A stretch of 12,045 bases of DNA, taken from contig JBJMLG010000238.1 of assembly GCA_045805385.1 (NCBI GenBank), positions 1 through 12,045 on the forward strand, written 5' to 3'. Below the pieces are notes generated by a model. That model saw only the letters and a list, made by a program, of their open reading frames with translations. It ran no database searches and was not told the origin of the DNA. Source of the stretch: JADGHQ01 sp045805385. GTDB taxonomy: Bacteria; Actinomycetota; Thermoleophilia; Solirubrobacterales; Thermoleophilaceae. This document shows positions 6,547 to 12,045 of this stretch, piece by piece. Position 1 is the first letter of the stretch; every line of letters starts with the position of its first letter. Both the position numbers and the translations under genes were made by a program.

Positions 6547-7017
6547 ATGACGACGATCCAGGCCGCCGGGCGCGTCCAAGCTCCGCGCGCGAGCGTGTTC
6601 GAGTTCCTGTCGAACCTCGACAACCACTGGCTGCTCGCGGACCGCTTCGTCGAGGTGGTCTCGCTCGACGGCGGCAGCGGCGGACGCGTGCGTGTGCGCG
6701 GGCCGGCAGGGATATCGCGCGTTGCCGATACGACGATCGACTCCGTCGATCCGCCGCACACGATCTCCGGAACCGCCCGCGTGGGCGAGGAGACGACGGC
6801 CGGGGTGAGCTGGCAACTGGAGGACGACGGCGACGACGGAACTCACGTCCGCATCACGGCGACCGTGCTCGAAGCGTCCCCCGGCGACCGGCTCCTGCTC
6901 ACCCTCGGCGGCCAAGCGTGGCTCGAACGGAGCTTCGGGCGAATCCTCGACGCGCTCGAGGAGCAGCTCAGCCGCGGTGCCAGTCCACAGGGCCCGCCTT
7001 CAGCAGATGCCCGGTGA
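6547..7017 (+). CDS. SRPBCC (START/CoxG-like) family protein
   Basis: The protein has 156 residues. It opens with a strand and helix, IQAAGRVQAPRASVFEFLSNLDNHW, continues with alternating short strands (RVRVRGPAGISRVADTTI; HVRITATVLEA), and ends in a long C-terminal helix (WLERSFGRILDALEEQLS). This is the helix-grip layout of the SRPBCC/polyketide-cyclase superfamily, whose members bind hydrophobic ligands; no specific function can be assigned. I chose the ATG at 6547. A GTG at 6535 in frame would add four residues but overlaps a possible -10 box TACCGT (6531-6536); neither start has a clear ribosome-binding site. It is divergent from the Cys-rich regulator across about 60 bp, and its last 50 bp overlap the convergent HMG-CoA-lyase-type gene, where its Pro/Ser-rich tail is encoded. 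Confidence 0.75.
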   Translation: MTTIQAAGRVQAPRASVFEFLSNLDNHWLLADRFVEVVSLDGGSGGRVRVRGPAGISRVADTTIDSVDPPHTISGTARVGEETTAGVSWQLEDDGDDGTHVRITATVLEASPGDRLLLTLGGQAWLERSFGRILDALEEQLSRGASPQGPPSADAR

Positions 7018-7882
7018 GCGGGCGGCCGAGCACTTCCTGAACCGCCCGCGTCGCCTCGAGCAGGCGCGCGAGGTCGATGCCCGTCTCGTAGCCCATCTCG
7101 TGGAGCATCGAGACGAGGTCCTCGGTGGCAATGTTGCCGGTCGCGCCCTTCGGCACGGGGCAGCCGCCGAGCTCGCCGAACGACGACTCGAACGAGCGGA
7201 CGCCCTCGTCGAGCGCCGCCACCACGTTCGCGAGTCCCTGCCCGCGCGTGTTGTGGAAGTGCGCCGTGAGCTGCGCCCCGGGCAGCCGCTCCGCCGCAGC
7301 CGCGAAGAAGTCGCGCACCTGCCGCGGGTTCGCCATACCGGTCGTGTCGCCGAACGCAACCTCCTCCGCGCCCGCCGCGACGAGCCGCTCCGCGATGCCG
7401 AACACGCGCTCCGGCGGCACCTCGCCCTCGTAGGGGCAGCCGAAGCTCACCGAGATCACGCCCTCGCAGCGCAGCCCCTCGGCGCGGGCTCGCCCGATCA
7501 CGCGCTCGAGCCCCGACAGCGACTCCTCGACGGAGCGGTTCACGTTCTTCTGGTTGTGAGTCTCCGAGGCGGAGAGGAACAGGTTCACCTCGTCGAAGCG
7601 GTCGCGCATAGCGAGCGCGTTCTCGAGCCCGCGCTCGTTCGGTATCAGCACGGTCACGGACACGTCGTCGGGGATGTCGACCGCCTCGAGCACCTCGCGG
7701 GCGTCGGAGAGCTGCGGGATCACGTCGGGACGCACGAAGCTCGTGACCTCGAGGCGCGGCACCCCGGTGCGGGCGAGCATGTCGATCAGCCGCACCTTGT
7801 CGAGCGTCGCGATCACCTCAGGCTCGTTCTGGAAGCCGTCGCGAGGGCCCACCTCGCGGATCAGGACCTGCTCGGCGCTCAC
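6968..7882 (-). CDS. Hydroxymethylglutaryl-CoA lyase family protein
   Basis: The protein has 304 residues, typical of the DRE-TIM-type HMG-CoA lyases, which cleave 3-hydroxy-3-methylglutaryl-CoA to acetoacetate and acetyl-CoA, the last step of leucine degradation. Conserved elements are GPRDGFQNE (12-20, with Arg14 and the metal ligand Asp15), GDTTGMANP (178-186), HFHNTRGQG (208-216, with metal-binding His208 and His210) and the signature loop ELGGCPVPKGATGNIATEDL (237-256), with the catalytic cysteine at 241. All key residues are present, so it should be active. Related lyases act on longer substrates such as isohexenylglutaryl-CoA, so the exact substrate is not fixed. The start is a GTG at 7880-7882, two bases after the TGA of the SDR gene, implying coupling. 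Its 3' end overlaps the convergent SRPBCC gene by 50 bp. Confidence 0.9.
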   Translation of the reverse strand: MSAEQVLIREVGPRDGFQNEPEVIATLDKVRLIDMLARTGVPRLEVTSFVRPDVIPQLSDAREVLEAVDIPDDVSVTVLIPNERGLENALAMRDRFDEVNLFLSASETHNQKNVNRSVEESLSGLERVIGRARAEGLRCEGVISVSFGCPYEGEVPPERVFGIAERLVAAGAEEVAFGDTTGMANPRQVRDFFAAAAERLPGAQLTAHFHNTRGQGLANVVAALDEGVRSFESSFGELGGCPVPKGATGNIATEDLVSMLHEMGYETGIDLARLLEATRAVQEVLGRPLTGHLLKAGPVDWHRG

Positions 7883-7884
7883 GC

Positions 7885-8634
7885 TCAGATCATGGCAAGG
7901 CCGCCGGAGACGCCGATCGCCTGGCCCGTGATGTAGCTCGCGTCGTCCGACCCCAGAAACGTGATCAGCGCGGCCACCTCGTCAGGCTGCCCCAATCGCC
8001 GCAGTGCCGTCTGCCCGATCATCCCCTGGACGATCCGCTCGCCGAGCTCGCCGAGCTGCTCCGGCGCCTGCATCAACAGGGGCGTTTCGATCGGCCCGGG
8101 CGCCACGGCGTTGCAGGTGACGCCGTAGCGCGCCGATTCGCGGGCGACCGTCTTCGTGAAGCCGATCACCCCCGCCTTCGCCGCCGAGTAGATGCTCGAG
8201 CCGTGCGAACCCACGCGTCCCGCCTCCGAGGCCACGTTCACGATCCGCCCGCGGCGGCGCTCCTGCATGCCCGGCACAACAGCGTGGCTCACCGCGATCA
8301 CGCCGCGCAGGTTCACGTCGAGCACGCGGTCCCACTGGTCCTCCGTCGTGTTGACGAAGAAGCCGAACTCGTCGTAGCCGGCGTTGTTCACGAGCACGTC
8401 GATCGGCCCGAGCTCGTCCTCAGCCGCCTTGACCGCGGCGGCGATCGAGGCGGTCGAGCGAACGTCGAGCTCGTACGCCATCCCGTTCACCTCCGCGGCA
8501 ACCGTCCCTGCGGCGTCGGTGTTCGTGTCGGTGACGGCCACCTGCGCGCCCTCGGCGGCGAGCCTGCGACAGGTGGCGGCGCCGATTCCGCCCGCGCCGC
8601 CGGTCACGAGTGCGGTCCTTCCCTCGAGTCTCAT
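7885..8634 (-). CDS. Short-chain dehydrogenase/reductase, BadH-like
   Basis: The protein has 249 residues, a classical SDR. The dinucleotide motif is TGGAGGIG (11-18), and Asp36 at the end of the second strand suggests NAD(H). NNAG is at 83-86, and the catalytic residues are Asn108, Ser136, Tyr149 and Lys153 (YSAAK). Segments such as NNAGYDEF, RIVNVASEAGRVGS and ITGQAIGVSGGLAM recall 2-hydroxycyclohexanecarboxyl-CoA dehydrogenase (BadH) and 3-oxoacyl reductases (FabG-like), so a hydroxyacyl-CoA substrate is likely but not proven. I chose the ATG at 8632-8634; it has no Shine-Dalgarno but a TAGGCT box eight bases upstream, consistent with a leaderless message. It is first in an operon with the HMG-CoA-lyase-type gene (2-bp gap) and divergent from npdG across 41 bp. 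Confidence 0.9.
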   Translation of the reverse strand: MRLEGRTALVTGGAGGIGAATCRRLAAEGAQVAVTDTNTDAAGTVAAEVNGMAYELDVRSTASIAAAVKAAEDELGPIDVLVNNAGYDEFGFFVNTTEDQWDRVLDVNLRGVIAVSHAVVPGMQERRRGRIVNVASEAGRVGSHGSSIYSAAKAGVIGFTKTVARESARYGVTCNAVAPGPIETPLLMQAPEQLGELGERIVQGMIGQTALRRLGQPDEVAALITFLGSDDASYITGQAIGVSGGLAMI

Positions 8635-8640
8635 GGCCGG

Positions 8641-8668
8641 GCAGCCTAACTGCCTTCCGGTAGGTTGC
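8641..8668. promoter_or_regulatory. Symmetric divergent promoter region between SDR gene and npdG
   Basis: GCAGCCTA (8641-8648) and TAGGTTGC (8661-8668) form an inverted repeat with seven of eight positions paired and a 12-bp centre. Read outward, each arm holds a TAnnnT box: TAGGCT on the minus strand (8648-8643), eight bases before the SDR ATG, and TAGGTT on the plus strand (8661-8666), nine bases before the npdG ATG. Neither gene has a Shine-Dalgarno, so both may be nearly leaderless. No clear -35 box is visible for either. Each promoter's -35 region would overlap the other's -10, so use of the two may be mutually exclusive. Confidence 0.5.
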
Positions 8669-8675
8669 ACCGCCC

Positions 8676-9365
8676 ATGGCGGCCGGCGAGCCCATACCGA
8701 TCATCGGCGGCACCGGAGCGCTCGGCTTCGGCCTCGCCCTGCGCTTCGCGCGCGAGGGCGTGCCGGTCGTGATCGGCTCGCGGGACGAAGGACGGGCCGA
8801 GGAGTCCGCTGCGCGCGTGCGGGAGCACGTGCCGGGCGCCGAGGCGGAAGGGCTCGAGAACACCGAAGCCGCGCAGCGCGGCCCGATCGTGTTCCTCACC
8901 GTGCCGTTCCGCGCGCAGTCGGAGTACCTCACCAACCTGAAGCCCGTGCTTCAGCCGGGCCAGATCCTCGTGGACGCCACCGTGCCGCTCGCAGCGGCAG
9001 TGTCCGGCAAGGCCACCCGGCTGCTCGGAGTGCCGCAGGGGTCCGCCGCCCAGCAGGCGCAGGAGATGGCGCCCGACGGCGTGGACGTGGTCGCCGCGCT
9101 CCACACGGTCAGCAGCGCGCTGCTGCGCGACCTCGACCACCAGCTCGACGAGGACATACCGGTCGCCGGCGACCGCCGGGAACCGAAGGAGCGAGTGGCC
9201 GAGCTGATCGCGCGCATCCCCGGCCTGCGGCCGGTGAACGCCGGGCGGCTCGAAGTCGCACGCCTCATCGAAGGCATCACGCCGATGCTGATCTCGGTGA
9301 ACGGGCGCTACAAGACCCACGCCGGGCTGAAGCTCACCGGGCTTCCGGACGAGCTGTGGCAGTAG
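8676..9365 (+). CDS. npdG: NADPH-dependent F420 reductase (F420H2:NADP oxidoreductase)
   Basis: The protein has 229 residues, as usual for Fno/NpdG enzymes, which move hydride between NADP(H) and coenzyme F420 in the cytosol. A single N-terminal Rossmann fold carries IIGGTGALGFGLALRFA (9-25). Ser35-Arg36 in VVIGSRDEGRAEESAARV mark the NADP-phosphate pocket. The central PIVFLTVPFRAQSEYL and ILVDATVPL segments and the C-terminal NGRYKTHAGLKLTGLP end are typical of the family. Its place directly before cofD, with cofC and cofE following, supports the F420 role. The ATG at 8676 has no Shine-Dalgarno but lies nine bases after a TAGGTT box. Its last 10 bases overlap the cofD start. The N-terminus is about five residues longer than I would expect, which is minor. 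Confidence 0.9.
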   Translation: MAAGEPIPIIGGTGALGFGLALRFAREGVPVVIGSRDEGRAEESAARVREHVPGAEAEGLENTEAAQRGPIVFLTVPFRAQSEYLTNLKPVLQPGQILVDATVPLAAAVSGKATRLLGVPQGSAAQQAQEMAPDGVDVVAALHTVSSALLRDLDHQLDEDIPVAGDRREPKERVAELIARIPGLRPVNAGRLEVARLIEGITPMLISVNGRYKTHAGLKLTGLPDELWQ

Positions 9366-10264
9366 CGGTCCTCGCCGGCGGCAGCGGAGGCGCCAAGCTG
9401 GCGCGCGGGATGCTCGACGTCGTCGGCGCCGAACAGCTCGCCGTGATCGCCAATACCGGCGACGACATCGACATCTACGGCAGCCACGTCGCCCCCGACC
9501 CGGACCTGGTCACGTGGTGGCTCGCGGACATCATCGACGAGCGCGGCTGGGGCATCGAGGGCGACACCTTCCAGGTGATGGACCGACTGCGGGAGGCGGG
9601 CAGGGAGGTGTGGTTCAACCTGGGCGACCGCGACCTCGCCCTCTGCATCGTCCGCAGCGAGGCGCTCGCGAAGGGCGAGCGGCTCACGGAGGCCCACGCG
9701 CGGGTGTGCACGGCGGTCGGGGCGGGCGCCCGCGTGCTGCCCATGAGCGACAACCCGGTGCGCACATTCGTGCGGGTGCACGGCGAATGGCGGCCGTTCC
9801 AGGAGTTCATGATCCAGGAGCGAGGCAGCGAGCCCGAGGACGTGGACCTTCGCGCTCTCGAGCGGGCGCGTCCCACGCCCGAAGTGCTCGAGGCGATCGC
9901 CGGCAGCGAGGCGATCGTGATCGGACCATCGAACCCGGTGATCTCGATCGGCCCGATCCTCGAGGTGCCCGGTATGCGCGACGCCATCGCGGCCTCGCAC
10001 GCACCCGTGGTGGCGGTGAGCCCGTTCGTCGGCGGGCATGCGATCAAGGGCCCGACCGAGGCGTTCTGCCGCATGGCCGGGCTGACGGTCGGCCCGCTAG
10101 CCGTGGTGGAGGCGTACGAGGGACTGCTCGACGGGCTCGTGAGCGACGACCCCGTGCCTGACGCCGGCATGCCTGTGCTTCAGGTGCCGACGCTGATGGA
10201 CAGTGCGGACGCAAGGCGTGAGCTCGCCCAGAGGACCCTGGAGTTTGCGCGCGGTTTGGGCTGA
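9356..10264 (+). CDS. cofD: CofD/FbiA, 2-phospho-L-lactate-type transferase of F420 synthesis
   Basis: The protein has 302 residues, close to the family norm of 300-330. The enzyme transfers a phospholactyl- or phosphoenolpyruvyl-type group from its guanosine diphosphate donor, made by CofC, onto the deazaflavin Fo, giving F420-0 or dehydro-F420-0. Recognisable motifs are VLAGGSGGAKLARG (5-18), ANTGDDIDIYG (32-42), WFNLGDRDLAL (86-96), GPSNPVISIGPIL (190-202) and SPFVGGHAIKGPT (222-234). The start is a GTG at 9356 inside the end of npdG, a 10-nt overlap that implies coupling; the frame stays open far upstream, but that part shadows npdG and the SDR gene. Actinobacterial FbiA is known to use the enolpyruvyl donor, but sequence alone does not show which donor is used here. 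Confidence 0.93.
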   Translation: MAVAVLAGGSGGAKLARGMLDVVGAEQLAVIANTGDDIDIYGSHVAPDPDLVTWWLADIIDERGWGIEGDTFQVMDRLREAGREVWFNLGDRDLALCIVRSEALAKGERLTEAHARVCTAVGAGARVLPMSDNPVRTFVRVHGEWRPFQEFMIQERGSEPEDVDLRALERARPTPEVLEAIAGSEAIVIGPSNPVISIGPILEVPGMRDAIAASHAPVVAVSPFVGGHAIKGPTEAFCRMAGLTVGPLAVVEAYEGLLDGLVSDDPVPDAGMPVLQVPTLMDSADARRELAQRTLEFARGLG

Positions 10265-10288
10265 CGCCCGCCCTCGGCCGGAGGCCAA

Positions 10289-10298
10289 CCGGTAGAGT
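10289..10298 (+). promoter_or_regulatory. Candidate extended -10 element before cofC
   Basis: CCGGTAGAGT matches CCGGTAGGTT (8657-8666), upstream of npdG, at eight of ten positions and contains a TAnnnT box (10293-10298). The 58-bp cofD-cofC gap would give a leader of roughly 20 nt, and cofC has no clear Shine-Dalgarno. No -35 box is evident. It may provide a separate promoter for cofC-cofE; confidence is low. Confidence 0.35.
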
Positions 10299-10322
10299 CG
10301 GAAGCGCCGCCGCCCTGCGCCC

Positions 10323-11006
10323 ATGCGTACCGCCGCGATACTTCCCGTGAAGAGCTTCGCCGCCGCGAAGCAGCGACTGTCGCCGACCCTCGGCAGCGGC
10401 TCCCGGCAGGCCCTCGCGCTCGCGATGTTCTCGGATGTGCTCGGCGCGCTGCGCCACGTCCAGGGCGTCGAGGAGGTGCTCGTGGTCACGGCCGAGCGCT
10501 CGGTGGAGGTGGCCGCACGGGGCGGCCGCGTGCGCGTGCTCCTCGACCCGGCTGAGACCGGGCAGTCGTCGGCCGCGGGGATTGGCGTCGACCGTGCCGC
10601 GGCCGAGGGCTTCGAACGCGTGGTGCTCATCCCGGGCGACACGCCGCTGCTCGACCCGCGCGAGCTGGACGCCCTGCTCGAGCGCGCCGAGGAGCAGCCT
10701 CTCGACGTAGCGATCGTGCCCGACCGCCATGGCGCCGGCACGAACGCACTGGTCCTGTATCCGCCGCATGCGATTACTCCGAGCTTCGGGCCGGGCAGCC
10801 TGGAGCGGCACGTGACTGCGGCGGAGCAGGCCTCGCTGCGCTTCGAGGTGGTCGAGATCCCGTCGCTCATGCACGACGTGGACGAGCCGGGCGACCTCCA
10901 CGACCTATCTGCGGTGCTCGACGAGCGCCGCGGCCTCGCCCCGCTCACGCAGGGCGCGCTTCGCCAGCTCGGGCGGATGCGGGCGGCTCCTCCGGTCGAG
11001 GTCTAG
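10323..11006 (+). CDS. cofC: CofC/FbiD, phospholactate/phosphoenolpyruvate guanylyltransferase
   Basis: The protein has 227 residues, typical for CofC. It couples GTP with 2-phospholactate (archaea) or phosphoenolpyruvate (mycobacterial FbiD) to make the unstable donor used by CofD. The N-terminal ILPVKSFAAAKQRLSPTL (6-23) is the nucleotide-binding start of this glycosyltransferase-A-like fold. IPGDTPLLDP (103-112) carries the metal-binding Asp106, and GAGTNALVLYPP (137-148) and SFGPGSLERHV (154-164) are family signatures. The ATG at 10323 follows a 58-bp gap after cofD and has no strong Shine-Dalgarno. The gene ends at a TAG two bases before the proposed CTG start of cofE, and its last codons contain the GAGG that would serve that start. 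Confidence 0.92.
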   Translation: MRTAAILPVKSFAAAKQRLSPTLGSGSRQALALAMFSDVLGALRHVQGVEEVLVVTAERSVEVAARGGRVRVLLDPAETGQSSAAGIGVDRAAAEGFERVVLIPGDTPLLDPRELDALLERAEEQPLDVAIVPDRHGAGTNALVLYPPHAITPSFGPGSLERHVTAAEQASLRFEVVEIPSLMHDVDEPGDLHDLSAVLDERRGLAPLTQGALRQLGRMRAAPPVEV

Positions 11007-11011
11007 CGCTG
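10998..11011 (+). promoter_or_regulatory. Ribosome-binding site and CTG start codon proposed for cofE
   Basis: GAGG (10998-11001) lies seven bases before CTG (11009-11011), which follows the cofC TAG (11004-11006) by two bases. The next start in frame, GTG at 11048, has GGAG touching it with no spacing, so that site could not act as a normal Shine-Dalgarno. Confidence 0.55.
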
Positions 11012-11758
11012 CCGCTCACGATCTTCGCGCTCGCGCCCCTCCCGGAGGTGCGCACCGGCGACGACCTTCCGGCGCTTCTTGCGGACGCCTCGCCCGCCGG
11101 ACTCCACGAGGGCGACATGCTCGTGGTCGCGAGCAAGGTCGTGTCGAAGGCGGAGGGAAGGGTCGCGCGCCTGCGGGACGTGGAGCCGTCGGAGCATGCG
11201 CGTGAGATCGCCGCCGAGAACGACAAGGACGCGCGGTTCGTACAACTCGTGCTCGACGAGTCGGCCGGGCTGCTGCGGGCCGAGCGCGGCGTGCTCATCG
11301 CCGAGACGCGCCAGGGCTACGTGTGCGCAAACGCGGGCATCGACCAGTCGAACGTGCCCGGCGACGACTCCGTGGTGCTGCTTCCGGTCGATCCGGACAA
11401 CTCGGCCCGCGCGCTGCGCGAGGGCTTCGGACGGGCCTACGGCGTTCGGCCGGCGGTCGTGATCACCGACAGCTTCGGCCGCGCATGGCGGCTCGGCCAG
11501 GTGGACGTAGCTGTCGGTGCCGCCGGGCTGCGAGTGCTCGACGACTGGCGGGGACGTGGCGACCGCGAGGGCCGCGAGCTTGCCGCCACTGAGATCGCCG
11601 TCGCCGACGCGGTCGCGGCAGCCGCGGACCTCGCGCGGACCAAGGACGCCGGCGAGCCGGGAGTGCTGGTGCGCGGGCTCGAGCGGTTCGTCACCGAGGA
11701 GCACGGTCCCGGCGCGGCCGCGCTGCTGCGGCCGCGCGAGCAGGACCTGTTCCGCTAG
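11009..11758 (+). CDS. cofE: CofE, coenzyme F420-0:L-glutamate ligase, single-domain
   Basis: From CTG 11009 the protein has 249 residues, the usual length of stand-alone CofE. The enzyme adds L-glutamate residues to F420-0 using GTP. Motifs seen are VVASKVVSKAEGRV, CANAGIDQSNVPGDD and ITDSFGRAWRLGQVDVAVGAAGL, the last two being the metal/GTP- and substrate-site signatures. The first canonical start, GTG 11048, gives only 236 residues and drops the N-terminal strand LTIFALAPLPEV, which aligns with the start of known CofE proteins. No ATG, GTG or TTG lies further upstream in the open frame, so I prefer CTG with GAGG seven bases ahead. The gene ends without the C-terminal FMN (dehydro-F420 reductase) domain fused to it in mycobacterial FbiB. 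The function is secure; the start is inferred. Confidence 0.9.
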   Translation: MPLTIFALAPLPEVRTGDDLPALLADASPAGLHEGDMLVVASKVVSKAEGRVARLRDVEPSEHAREIAAENDKDARFVQLVLDESAGLLRAERGVLIAETRQGYVCANAGIDQSNVPGDDSVVLLPVDPDNSARALREGFGRAYGVRPAVVITDSFGRAWRLGQVDVAVGAAGLRVLDDWRGRGDREGRELAATEIAVADAVAAAADLARTKDAGEPGVLVRGLERFVTEEHGPGAAALLRPREQDLFR

Positions 11759-11783
11759 TCAGCCACGAGGCGCATCTTATGAT
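11756..11783 (+). promoter_or_regulatory. Leaderless-type promoter for the gene at the right edge
   Basis: TATGAT (11778-11783) is a five-of-six match to the TATAAT -10 consensus and lies seven bases before the ATG at 11791. TAGTCA (11756-11761), 16 bp upstream, is a fair -35 match and includes the cofE stop codon. No Shine-Dalgarno precedes the ATG, so a leaderless message is likely. Confidence 0.55.
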
Positions 11784-11790
11784 CGATGGC

Positions 11791-12045
11791 ATGAGGCTCA
11801 GTCTTGCCATCCTGGCTGTCGCCGCCCTCGTCGGGGTGGCCATGCTGCTGACGGAGGGGCTCACTTCGAGCGAGCACGCGCCCACCCGTACGGTCGTGCA
11901 GGCCCCGCCCGCGAAGGCGCCGCTCAGGACCGACAGCGGCGTCACGACGACCGAGCCCGCGAAGCCCATCTGGCGCGGGCCGCGGCACCTCACCGCGCTC
12001 GTGTCGCGGCGCACCGAGCTGCGCGACCGCCCGCACGGGCGCCCC
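11791..12045 (+). CDS. Membrane-anchored envelope protein, N-terminal fragment
   Basis: This gene runs off the window after 85 codons without a stop. The first 20 residues, MRLSLAILAVAALVGVAMLL, form a signal peptide or signal anchor. A low-complexity linker rich in Pro, Ala, Thr and Ser follows (about 24-62), and then a segment WRGPRHLTALVSRRTELRDR that looks like the start of a folded extracytoplasmic domain. Similar layouts occur in actinobacterial L,D-transpeptidases (YkuD) and other cell-wall proteins, but the diagnostic catalytic region lies outside the window, so this is a guess. I chose ATG 11791 because a TATGAT box lies seven bases ahead; an ATG at 11779 in frame would sit inside that box. 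It starts 32 bp after cofE but with its own promoter, so it is probably unrelated to F420. Confidence 0.6.
   Translation, partial: MRLSLAILAVAALVGVAMLLTEGLTSSEHAPTRTVVQAPPAKAPLRTDSGVTTTEPAKPIWRGPRHLTALVSRRTELRDRPHGRP

Noticed and set aside
8384..9355. Upstream extension of cofD, and a large fused protein
   Set aside because: The extra sequence is Arg/Ala-rich shadow of the SDR gene and npdG, and CofD homology begins at the GTG at 9356.
10258..10285. Terminator after cofD (GGGC-TGAC-GCCC and CCTC-N5-GAGG stems)
   Set aside because: Stems are only 4 bp, no T-tract follows, and such stems are common by chance at this base composition.

Overview
The window is high-G+C, very densely packed bacterial DNA. 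Its content suggests a free-living Actinomycetota, possibly of the Thermoleophilia/Solirubrobacterales type: a coenzyme F420 biosynthesis cluster with an F420:NADP reductase, several acyl-CoA catabolic genes, and start codons that often lie 6-9 nt downstream of a TAnnnT box with no Shine-Dalgarno, as expected for leaderless actinobacterial mRNAs. The taxonomic placement is inference; nothing in the window names the organism.

Left part (1-4070). A 301-bp gene-free stretch carries five 15-bp palindromes, GTTGC-N5-GCAAY, spaced 21-22 bp apart (two helical turns), upstream of a MarR-like regulator (302-847, +). Convergent to it is a tandem of an acyl-CoA carboxylase carboxyltransferase subunit (834-2357, -) and a 3-hydroxyacyl-CoA dehydrogenase (2358-3242, -), whose stop and start codons abut. 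Divergent from that, across 48 bp, is an enoyl-CoA hydratase (3291-4070, +).

Middle part (4067-8634). A three-gene minus-strand operon encodes a Cys-rich ArsR/SufR-like regulator (5924-6484), GTP cyclohydrolase I (folE, 5319-5927) and an FAD/NAD(P)-dependent ferredoxin-reductase-type enzyme (4067-5308). It has a good promoter whose spacer holds a small dyad. Divergent from it is an SRPBCC/CoxG-like protein (6547-7017, +), which runs convergently into a two-gene operon of an SDR dehydrogenase (7885-8634, -) and an HMG-CoA-lyase-type enzyme (6968-7882, -).

Right part (8676-11758). The coenzyme F420 cluster is npdG (F420:NADP oxidoreductase), cofD (10-nt overlap), then after 58 bp cofC and cofE. 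The first canonical start of cofE would cut off the family's N-terminal strand; a CTG at 11009 with a well-placed GAGG is the likely true start. CofE is single-domain, without the C-terminal FMN reductase domain found in mycobacterial FbiB. The window ends in a truncated gene for a membrane-anchored, Pro/Ala-rich envelope protein (11791-12045).

All three convergent gene pairs overlap at their 3' ends (14, 4 and 50 bp), and I see no intrinsic terminator anywhere. I see no tRNA or rRNA genes, no insertion sequences and no CRISPR. The least explained structures are the five-palindrome array, the regulator-folE-reductase operon, and the symmetric overlapping promoters between the SDR gene and npdG.
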